A stretch of 21,156 bases of DNA from Chloroflexota bacterium. Lineage in GTDB: Bacteria > Chloroflexota > Dehalococcoidia > Lucifugimonadales > JADFKI01. Below, one piece after another: positions 1-6,277 of this stretch. Under the pieces are notes generated by a model. It had not been told where the DNA came from. It did no database searches and saw only the letters and a list, made by a program, of their open reading frames with translations. The stretch covers positions 1 through 21,156 of the forward strand of contig JAGGDZ010000334.1 in NCBI GenBank assembly GCA_024648655.1, given 5' to 3'. The position numbers were made by a program, and so were the translations under genes. Numbering within the stretch: position 1 is the first letter of the stretch; each line of letters starts with the position of its first letter.

Positions 1-194
1 GGGGGCGCGGTCTGGATAGGCAAGCTTGTTGGCGCGACGCTCTCCTTTGCCGTCTCCGGTTCAGCCGTCTCGGTCTGGGCAGCAGGCGCTTCGGCTTCTT
101 CGACTTCGGGCTGGCTCGCGCCGCAAGCCAGAATGCCGACAGATATGAAGAACGTGGCTATCAGCAGTATGGGAATCAGCAGCAGTTTTCTCAT
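1..194 (-). CDS. Lipoprotein, 3' part beyond the window edge
   Basis: The first 64 residues of a lipoprotein are visible; the gene runs off the left edge of the window. The N-terminus is MRK followed by a hydrophobic stretch (residues 4-22) and a lipobox ending ILAC with the lipidated cysteine at residue 24. An acidic Glu/Ala/Pro/Thr linker follows, of the kind that tethers substrate-binding proteins to the membrane. The start is supported by AGAGGTG four bases upstream of the ATG. It lies 87 bp downstream of prfB on the same strand, a gap filled with short tandem repeats. A transporter binding protein is plausible because the N-terminus resembles that of the binding protein at 11770, but the folded domain is not visible, so no function is assigned. 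Confidence 0.75.
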   Translation of the reverse strand, partial: MRKLLLIPILLIATFFISVGILACGASQPEVEEAEAPAAQTETAEPETAKESVAPTSLPIQTAP

Positions 195-223
195 CTCACA
201 CCTCTGTACGTAGATATGTCCTC

Positions 224-262
224 CCAATGAGCAATGCCAATGAGCAGGGCCAATGGGCAGGC
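224..262. repeat. Three tandem 13-bp units
   Basis: CCAATGAGCAATG, CCAATGAGCAGGG and CCAATGGGCAGGC follow each other without spacer in the gap between prfB and the lipoprotein gene. The units are imperfect copies. They belong to the window-wide set of short intergenic tandem duplications. Confidence 0.8.
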
Positions 263-281
263 ATTAAGATGCACCAGTCAA

Positions 282-1398
282 TTATTGGGATGTACTTTCG
301 TCATTTCCGATTTTAGTGGTCAGCCAAGCCTTGATGAAATCGTCTAGTTCACCGTCAAGCACGGCATCGGCATCCGATGTGTCATATCCGGTGCGGTGGT
401 CCTTGACCATCTTGTAAGGGTGCAGCACGTAGCTCCGAATCTGATTGCCCCATTCCGGGGATACATGCTCTCCTTTGAGTTTGGCAATCTCGCGCGCCTT
501 TGCTTCCATCTCGCGCTCGACGAGTCTCGCCATCAGGATTCGCATCGCAATCTCGCGGTTCTGGTGCTGCGAGCGCTCGTTTTGGCAGCTCACCCGAATG
601 CCTGTGGGCAGGTGGGTTATCCTCACCGCGGTTGAATTCTTCTGTACATTCTGTCCGCCATGACCGCCAGCGCGAAACACGTCTATTCTCAGGTCGTCGG
701 GGCTGATGGTTACATCGACTCCCTCTTCCACTTCGGGCAGCACTTCCATCAGCGCAAAGGAAGTATGCCGCGCATGGTCCGAATCGAACGGCGAAAGCCT
801 CACTAGACGATGCACGCCCCGTTCTGCCTGAAGGTATCCGTAGGCGAACCTGCCTGAAATTTGAATTACCGCACTCTTGATGCCGGCTTCATCCCCTACC
901 GATACATCCAACACATCGCGCCTGAAACTGCGCTGCTCCGCCCACCGCAGGTACATCCGCATCAGCATGCTCGCCCAGTCCTGAGACTCCACCCCACCGG
1001 CGCCCGCATGCAGAGCCACGATTGCATTGCGCTCGTCGTAGGGTCCCGACAGTGTCAGGTCGAACTCCAATTCGCTGAGCCTGCTCTCTATTTGCGCGAG
1101 TTCCTGAATAAAGGTGTCCAGCAGTGAATCGTCTTCCTCCTCGATGCAGAGTAGCAGCAGTTCTTCCATCGACGCCGCCTGAGTTTCAAGCGATTGCCAA
1201 TTATCGACCTTTCCCTTGAGATCGGACAGGTGCTGCATCTTCCGCTGGGCGGTCTCCGGCACGTTCCAGAAGCCCTGTGCCGTCGCCTCTTCTTCGAGGG
1301 CGGCTATCTCTTTTTCGTCGGTGGGCAGGTCAAAGACGCACCAGCAGTTCCTCGATCCTGCTTCTCACATCCGCAATCTGACTCTTTATATCCTGCAT
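282..1398 (-). CDS. prfB: Peptide chain release factor 2 (programmed +1 frameshift)
   Basis: RF2 recognises UGA and UAA and triggers peptide release on the ribosome. The gene is read as 1398-1333 (22 codons ending Leu CTT), then an in-frame TGA at 1332-1330 is bypassed by +1 slippage and translation continues at GAC 1331 to the TAA at 282, giving 371 residues. The stop-codon-recognition tripeptide SPF falls at about residues 202-204 and the catalytic GGQ at about 247-249, almost the E. coli positions; the AGAGG segment characteristic of the family is also present. The zero-frame leader beginning MQDIKSQIADVRSRIEELL is a typical RF2 coiled-coil N-terminus, which supports the ATG at 1398; GAGG lies ten bases upstream. 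The shorter reading from 1262 would lack this segment. Confidence 0.95.
1329..1335 (-). promoter_or_regulatory. RF2 programmed frameshift site CTTTGAC
   Basis: On the minus strand the sequence CTT TGA C stands at the junction of the 22-codon leader and the main prfB frame. This is the canonical autoregulatory site: low RF2 lets the ribosome pause at UGA and slip on CUU. The stimulatory Shine-Dalgarno-like element is weak here (CTGGTG, three bases before CTT) compared with AGGGGG in E. coli. Confidence 0.93.
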
Positions 1399-1570
1399 TC
1401 CTTAACGACCTCGCGAGTTGCCTTACGCCATATGGCTTACGATAAATGAAACGCCCTTCCCAATCCAGGGGTTAGCATGTATCGGCATTGTAAAATCTGA
1501 TTATGTTATCCGCACGCCCCAAGATGAACTTTCATCTGCCCTGACCGTCGCTCGAACGGTGCTGCGGATG

Positions 1571-1600
1571 ATTATATCAGTGAATCCACTCGGATATAAA
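1571..1600 (-). promoter_or_regulatory. Candidate extended -10 promoter for prfB
   Basis: On the minus strand a perfect extended -10, TGATATAAT, occupies 1579-1571. It is preceded at 18 bp by a weak -35, TTTATA (1600-1595). It would give prfB an untranslated leader of roughly 165 bases. Inferred from consensus only. Confidence 0.4.
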
Positions 1601-1681
1601 CTAATCTTCATATTATTAAAAGCATGCAGGTGATACCACACCGGGCGCCCACTGCCCACTATTGAAGATGCGGCGTAGGTG

Positions 1682-1713
1682 CGCTTATTGGCGCAGTCGC
1701 TTATTGGCGCAGT
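1682..1713. repeat. Exact 16-bp tandem duplication
   Basis: CGCTTATTGGCGCAGT is present twice in direct succession (1682-1697 and 1698-1713) with no mismatch. The second copy supplies the TTGGCG -35 element of the candidate deacylase promoter, so the duplication also duplicates that hexamer. Confidence 0.9.
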
Positions 1714-1732
1714 ATTGCGTACAGTGTACAAT
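1704..1732 (+). promoter_or_regulatory. Candidate promoter with palindrome over the -10
   Basis: TTGGCG (1704-1709) and TACAAT (1727-1732) are separated by 17 bp, a good sigma-70 arrangement about 90 bp before the deacylase start. The quasi-palindrome GTACAGTGTAC (1719-1729) overlaps the -10 and could be a repressor operator. No regulator gene is adjacent, so the operator idea is speculative. Confidence 0.4.
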
Positions 1733-1821
1733 CCTGTCCACCGACATTACCTTAGTGCAACACATTAAGCGTCAGCGGATTGAAATACTTTACGATCCAC
1801 TGCGGTCAGAAAGGCAACATG

Positions 1822-3381
1822 ATGCTGGATTTGCTGATTACCAACGGACTCATCATAGACGGCACAGGCAACCCGGGCTTCTACGGCGCGGTCGGCGTCG
1901 AGGGCGATACGGTGCGTATCTTTCGCGGCGACTTGAGCGGCATCGAGGCGACCCGCACCATCGACGCCGCGGAGCATGTCGTCTCTCCCGGCTTCATCGA
2001 CATGCACTCCCACGCCGGGCTTGTCATCCTGTCCGAGCCTGAGCATCATCCCAAGGTGCGACAGGGCATCACCACAGAGCTGATTGGCGTTGACGGCAAC
2101 TCGTATGCGCCCTTCCACAACCACGATGACTTCCTCGACTTTGTCGCGCTCAACTCAGGGCTTGACGGCAACCCGCCGCTGCCCGGCAGGTGGTCAACGG
2201 TGGAGCAGTACCTCGCGATGTTCGACGGCAAAGCTGCAGTAAACATAGCGTATATACTTGGAAATTCCCCACCGCGCATCGCCGCTGTCGGCTGGGACGA
2301 CAGACCCGCCACGGCGGCTGAGATGGCGAACATGAAGGCAATTATCCGCGAGGCAATAGAAGAGGGCGCGGTCGGCCTATCAACCGGGCTGGACTACCCG
2401 CCCGGCGGTTATGCCTCCACCGACGAGCTTGTGGAACTGAGCGAACTCGTTGCCGACATGGGAGGTTTCTATCATACCCACGTGCGCTACCGACTCGGCG
2501 ACCGCTACCTCGATCCATTCCGCGAGGCGCTGGAGATTGGCGTCCGCAGCAGTATTCCCGTGCATATCACGCACTTCTACCAGCGCGCGCCGAGCACGGG
2601 TGGCGGACAGGGACTGATCGGTCTTGTCGAAGACGCCGCGGACAGCGGACAGGATGTAACATTCGATAGTTACCCGTATGTGTTCGGAAGCACGCGTCTG
2701 CTAATAATGGTGCCGGACTGGACACACAACGGCGGCGTTGGCGCACTGAAGGAGGCTCTGGCATCTGAGGATGCGCGAAAGCGCCTGCGCCGGGAGATGG
2801 AGCCGCGCGGACCGTCCTGGGACAATGTGTGGCTTACGTACTTCAAGCAGCCTCACAATCATGTCTATGAGGGCTTGTCCGTGGAAGCAATTGCCGCCAT
2901 GCGGAACCAGCACCCGGTCGATGCGATCTGCGACTTGCTGCTCGAAGAGGACTTGCAGACATGCTATGTGTCGGACGGCGCGAACGGCAACACCCTCCCC
3001 GCTTTTGTCAGCCATCCGCTGTCTATGGTAGGCAGCGACGCCGTGCTGCTGGGCGACTTCCCCAGCCCGCGCACCTACGGCTGCTTCCCTGTCATTCTTG
3101 CTGAGTACGTGCGTGAAGAGAACCAGATGTCCCTACCGGAAGCAATACGCAAGATGACATCCTTCCCGGCACAGCGCATCGGCCTGACCGATCGCGGCAT
3201 CCTGCGAGACGGCATGAAGGCGGACATCACCGTGTTTCACCCTAGGAATGTACGGGCGCCCGCAACACGCACGGAGCCTAAGCAGTTCCCTATCGGAATC
3301 GAGTATGTCATCGTCAACGGCACAGTCGTCATAGACGGCGGCGAGCACACCGGCGCGCTGCCGGGTCGCTCGGTGAGGTAA
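1822..3381 (+). CDS. N-acyl-D-amino-acid deacylase-type amidohydrolase
   Basis: A 519-residue metal-dependent amidohydrolase (Amidohydro_3/D-aminoacylase-like) expected to hydrolyse N-acyl groups from D-amino acids or related amides in the cytoplasm. The N-terminal composite beta-sandwich strand (LLITNGLIIDGTG) leads into FIDMHSH with metal ligands His62 and His64. YHTHVR, IPVHITH and YVSDG correspond to the later His and Asp ligands, and the C-terminus ends VNGTVVIDGG...HTGALPGR as the family does. At the position where D-aminoacylases have the metal-binding Cys of GNCG, this protein reads GVDGN, with Asp91. The ATG at 1822 is preferred because AGAAAGG lies seven bases upstream; the ATG at 1819 is the alternative, and 1780 is unlikely. 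It is the first gene of a probable plus-strand run with the sugar-acid kinase and the methyltransferase. Exact substrate unknown. Confidence 0.85.
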   Translation: MLDLLITNGLIIDGTGNPGFYGAVGVEGDTVRIFRGDLSGIEATRTIDAAEHVVSPGFIDMHSHAGLVILSEPEHHPKVRQGITTELIGVDGNSYAPFHNHDDFLDFVALNSGLDGNPPLPGRWSTVEQYLAMFDGKAAVNIAYILGNSPPRIAAVGWDDRPATAAEMANMKAIIREAIEEGAVGLSTGLDYPPGGYASTDELVELSELVADMGGFYHTHVRYRLGDRYLDPFREALEIGVRSSIPVHITHFYQRAPSTGGGQGLIGLVEDAADSGQDVTFDSYPYVFGSTRLLIMVPDWTHNGGVGALKEALASEDARKRLRREMEPRGPSWDNVWLTYFKQPHNHVYEGLSVEAIAAMRNQHPVDAICDLLLEEDLQTCYVSDGANGNTLPAFVSHPLSMVGSDAVLLGDFPSPRTYGCFPVILAEYVREENQMSLPEAIRKMTSFPAQRIGLTDRGILRDGMKADITVFHPRNVRAPATRTEPKQFPIGIEYVIVNGTVVIDGGEHTGALPGRSVR

Positions 3382-3502
3382 CTGACATGGAGATGAACAG
3401 GATGGACAGGATTTTCGACCCCATCCCCTGTCTGCACGAGGGCGTGCAAGAGCCTGCCCCCATCAAGGTATGGGGCTTAACTGAAACGCTGCCTTGACCT
3501 TT
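3382..3502 (+). promoter_or_regulatory. Intergenic leader with small hairpins
   Basis: The gap holds two perfect small stem-loops: TGCACG/CGTGCA with a 4-base loop (3432-3447) and CCCCAT/ATGGGG with a 6-base loop (3458-3475). A second CCCCAT at 3419-3424 could compete for the same ATGGGG. There is no U-tract, so neither is a standard terminator. The motif AACAGGATGGACAGGAT (3396-3412) is a dispersed intergenic element also seen elsewhere in the window. Any regulatory role is inference. Confidence 0.3.
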
Positions 3503-4918
3503 ATGCAAACGCATTGCCTGCATATACACGAAACTCTTCGCAGCCTGCCGCCGGAGTGGGACGATGATCCCTTGCCGCATGTTGACGCAGCGCTGAAAGC
3601 GTCCGGAAGAAGGATTGTCATCCTAGACGACGATGTTATGGGCACGCAAAGCGTCCGCGACATCGCAGTGCTGATGGACTGGTCGGTGGACGCGCTCCGC
3701 GCAGAACTTGAATCCGATAGCCGCGCCTTCTTCGTGGTCACCAACGCGCGCACTATGCCGGAGTCCCAGGCGCAGACGGTCAATTCGTTCATCACGCGCA
3801 ACCTGTGCGAGGCGGCACGGCAGACAGGCATCGATTTCTCGGTCGTCAGCCGTCTCGACTCCACTCTGCGCGGCCACTTCCCCGCCGAGATGCAAGCGAT
3901 ACAGTCCACGTTGCCCAGAAAACCCGACGGTTGGATAATCGCGCCGGTATTCTTGGAAGGCGGACGCTACACAATTAACGACATACAGTATGTCTCAGAC
4001 GGTGAGTGGCTCACCCCTGTCGGCGACACAGAGTTCGCGCGCGACCCTGCGTTCACGTTCAGATCCTCGAACCTGAAAGGCTGGGTCGAAGAGAAGACGG
4101 TGGGTAGAGTGCCTGCCGATTCGGTGGTGAGCGTCAGTATCGAAGACCTGCGGCTAGGAGGTCCTGAGCGAGTTGCAGAAGCGTTGTCGGCGTTGCCTAC
4201 GGGTGGCGTGTGCATAGTCAATGGCGCAAGTAACAGGGACATGGAAGTCTTTGTGCAAGGACTCCTAATTGTAGAGGCGACCGGACAGAGATTCCTGTTC
4301 CGTGCTGCGGCATCATTCATCAAAGCGCTGCTTGGGCAATCCGAGCGTCCCATTCTGACGCCTGCCGAACTGGGTATGCACAGCGACGGCGGCATACTTA
4401 TAGTAGTCGGCTCACACGTCCCCCGCACCACGCAGCAGCTCGACCACCTGCTGGCGAACACCGATGCTCTTGGTATCGAGGTGAATGTAGCCCGTCTGGT
4501 AGCAGACGACACGCGCGAAAGTGAGATAGACCGAGCCGCTCGCATAACCGAAGACGCCATAAAGTCAGGCAGTGACGCCGTAGTGTACACGAGCCGCCAA
4601 CTCGTAAAGGGACGCAGCGCAGACCACAGCCTCGCTATCGGGCATCAAGTGTCTCAGGCGATGTCGGAGGTGGTATCGGGAATTAGGGTTCGACCGCGCT
4701 GCGTCATCGTCAAAGGCGGCGCGACATCCTACGCGGTCGCTACGAAGGCGCTTAATGTGCGGCGCGCGTGGTCGCCGGGGCAAGCTGCGCCGGGCGTTCC
4801 GGCATGGATTCTCGGTGATGAGACCCTCCACCCGGAAATGCCCTGCATCATATTCCCGGGTAACGTGGGGAATGAAGATGGTCTCACGAAGCTTGTCGCA
4901 AGGCTGGAAGTAAGATGA
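3503..4918 (+). CDS. Four-carbon acid sugar kinase family protein (DUF1537)
   Basis: A member of the OtnK/YgbK family, which phosphorylates four-carbon acid sugars such as threonate or erythronate using ATP. The N-terminal substrate-binding domain shows the hallmark ILDDDVMGTQSV followed by DIAVLMDWS. The C-terminal nucleotide-binding domain shows VIVKGGATSYAVATKAL, then PGQAAPGVPAW and the terminal FPGNVGNEDGL signature. Length (471 residues) is typical. The start is uncertain: the ATG at 3503 is used, with a TTG at 3494 in frame and no clear ribosome-binding site for either. It lies about 120 bp after the deacylase and overlaps the next gene by ATGA. The usual partners of this kinase (dehydrogenase, isomerase, class II aldolase) are not present in the window, so the physiological substrate cannot be inferred. 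Confidence 0.88.
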   Translation: MQTHCLHIHETLRSLPPEWDDDPLPHVDAALKASGRRIVILDDDVMGTQSVRDIAVLMDWSVDALRAELESDSRAFFVVTNARTMPESQAQTVNSFITRNLCEAARQTGIDFSVVSRLDSTLRGHFPAEMQAIQSTLPRKPDGWIIAPVFLEGGRYTINDIQYVSDGEWLTPVGDTEFARDPAFTFRSSNLKGWVEEKTVGRVPADSVVSVSIEDLRLGGPERVAEALSALPTGGVCIVNGASNRDMEVFVQGLLIVEATGQRFLFRAAASFIKALLGQSERPILTPAELGMHSDGGILIVVGSHVPRTTQQLDHLLANTDALGIEVNVARLVADDTRESEIDRAARITEDAIKSGSDAVVYTSRQLVKGRSADHSLAIGHQVSQAMSEVVSGIRVRPRCVIVKGGATSYAVATKALNVRRAWSPGQAAPGVPAWILGDETLHPEMPCIIFPGNVGNEDGLTKLVARLEVR

Positions 4919-6135
4919 GCAGGCAACGCCGAAACGCACGCAATCCGCGCACTCGTCCTTCGACAGGCTCGGGACGAACGAGAGGCTTATCGCCGGGCGC
5001 TCGACAAAAGGGGCGGAAAGAACACAAACCGGCGTCGCAGAATTGGGGACGCGCCGCGCCAACCGTGAATCTCGCTCAAGAGTACGAGGTCGAGACGGTC
5101 ATTGGTCTGGAAGAGTACACTCGCCGTGAGGCGCGAAGGCTCCTGGGCAAGGCAGCGCAGGTGGAACGTGGGATGACCGAAGGTCGCTTCTCCCTGCGCT
5201 TTGACGGCAATATCCGTCGCTTTGACGAATTCAGGACAGCCACCGCAGTCCATAGAGTCGAGGAGTTTGCCGTTCCACGCCCGCGGGCGCTCCTCGGACA
5301 CCAGCACCTGACACGCCTGCTGGGTATCATCCACGTGATCCTCGATGCCAGACCTGCTGGCGCGTTCCGCACATTCCGCATTACGGCGGCGGGGGCAGGG
5401 TCCGGCGTCTATTCACGCCTGCGCAGAGAGATCGTTGCCGCCACCGCCCTCGAACCGACAGACGATGCCGCGCATTTGCAGATAGCAGTGCGCCGAGCGC
5501 CATCGGATGAAGGTGGCTGGCAGGTGCTTATACGCACAACTCCGATGCCTCTATCCGCTCGTAGGTGGCGCGTCTGCGACATGCCCGGCGCACTCAATGC
5601 AACCATAGCGAGTGTTATGACGACCCTAGTTAGATCACGCTCCAACGAGCGCGTGCTGAATATGTGCTGCGGCTCCGGCACACTGATGGTCGAAAGGCTT
5701 GGTTTAGGAGGAGCTGCGAGCGTAACCGGTGTGGACATTGACACCGGTGCCCTCCTATGCGCCGACGCCAACCTTCGCACCCTCGGACATAGCGCTTCCG
5801 TGTCGCTGTTGCAAGCCGACTGCGCCAACCTACCCCTACCGGACGCCTGCATGGACACAATAACTGCGGACCTTCCATTCGGTATGTTGCCACACGACTA
5901 CGACATATCATCCCTGTATCATGCGGCGCTCGCCGAATCCGCCAGAGTTGCCAAACCCAACGCCTCCCTTGTGGTGATTACAACACGAAGACGAGTGCTG
6001 CTCTCCACAATTGAGGACAATCCGAGCTGGAACCTAGCAAATCAGATTCCTCTCAGCATCCCCCACAGACGCGGCTACATCAAGCCTCACATCTATCTGC
6101 TCAGACGCGGCAGAATCGCAGGCAGTCGGCTATAA
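4915..6135 (+). CDS. THUMP/UPF0020-type RNA methyltransferase
   Basis: A 406-residue SAM-dependent methyltransferase, probably acting on tRNA. The C-terminal Rossmann domain has motif I VLNMCCGSGTLMVE (about residues 244-257), an acidic motif II GVDID, and the catalytic DLPFG, the variant typical of THUMPD3/TrmN-like tRNA guanine-N2 methyltransferases. The middle part fits a divergent THUMP-like RNA-binding domain. The first ~50 residues are basic and low in complexity, and contain the sequence encoded by an inserted dispersed repeat (4953-4980). Its ATG overlaps the stop codon of the kinase gene (ATGA), indicating translational coupling. GTG 5065 is an alternative start that would skip the repeat-derived tail but has no ribosome-binding site. 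RNA N2-guanine methylation is inferred from the motif; the exact position is unknown. Confidence 0.8.
   Translation: MSRQRRNARNPRTRPSTGSGRTRGLSPGARQKGRKEHKPASQNWGRAAPTVNLAQEYEVETVIGLEEYTRREARRLLGKAAQVERGMTEGRFSLRFDGNIRRFDEFRTATAVHRVEEFAVPRPRALLGHQHLTRLLGIIHVILDARPAGAFRTFRITAAGAGSGVYSRLRREIVAATALEPTDDAAHLQIAVRRAPSDEGGWQVLIRTTPMPLSARRWRVCDMPGALNATIASVMTTLVRSRSNERVLNMCCGSGTLMVERLGLGGAASVTGVDIDTGALLCADANLRTLGHSASVSLLQADCANLPLPDACMDTITADLPFGMLPHDYDISSLYHAALAESARVAKPNASLVVITTRRRVLLSTIEDNPSWNLANQIPLSIPHRRGYIKPHIYLLRRGRIAGSRL
4953..4980. repeat. Dispersed intergenic-type repeat inside a gene
   Basis: The core TCCTTCGACAGGCTCGGGAC with flanking bases matches a repeat that I know from intergenic regions of many GC-rich genomes, Chloroflexota included; its translation STGSGR, or SLSKDE on the other strand, is its usual signature. 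The arms TCGTCC (4953-4958) and GGACGA (4972-4977) form a 6-bp stem with a 13-base loop. Here it lies in frame in the methyltransferase N-terminus. Confidence 0.7.
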
Positions 6136-6151
6136 TCTCACTATAATCTCA
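6130..6151. repeat. 11-bp tandem duplication over the stop codon
   Basis: CTATAATCTCA occurs twice in succession (6130-6140 and 6141-6151) without mismatch. The first copy contains the TAA stop of the methyltransferase gene, so the duplication lengthens the 3' untranslated region but not the protein. Confidence 0.9.
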
Positions 6152-6172
6152 ATGGTAGGAGTTCGACTCCTT

Positions 6173-6214
6173 AGGCCGTAGCCATCAGGCCGTAGCCATC
6201 AGGCCGTAGCCATC
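6173..6214. repeat. Three exact 14-bp tandem units
   Basis: AGGCCGTAGCCATC is repeated three times without mismatch (6173-6186, 6187-6200, 6201-6214) in the 142-bp gap before aroA. A short stem AGGAG/CTCCT with a TTCGA loop (6157-6171) stands just upstream. Confidence 0.92.
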
Positions 6215-6277
6215 CCTTCGCCCCGGGGACTGTCGCATGACTCGGAATCAGGGGCTTGTTCAGACAGAGGCAGAAAA

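Larger units (their letters stand above)
1399..1821. other. Divergent intergenic region prfB / deacylase
   Basis: These 423 bp separate two divergently read genes and hold no convincing gene. The part around 1490-1640 is AT-rich compared with its surroundings, as expected of promoter DNA. Candidate promoters for both directions, a 16-bp tandem duplication and a small palindrome are listed separately. The open frames crossing it have no ribosome-binding site and no family resemblance. Confidence 0.6.

Noticed and set aside
282..1398. prfB as a frameshifted pseudogene or sequencing error
   Set aside because: The break is exactly CTT TGA C after a typical leader, which is the normal programmed frameshift of RF2.
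1501..1731. 76-codon minus-strand frame upstream of prfB
   Set aside because: No ribosome-binding site, no recognisable motif, and it covers the promoter candidates and the tandem duplication.
6157..6171. tRNA T-arm-like sequence GGAGTTCGACTCC
   Set aside because: No acceptor, D or anticodon arms can be drawn around it. It is only a 5-bp stem.
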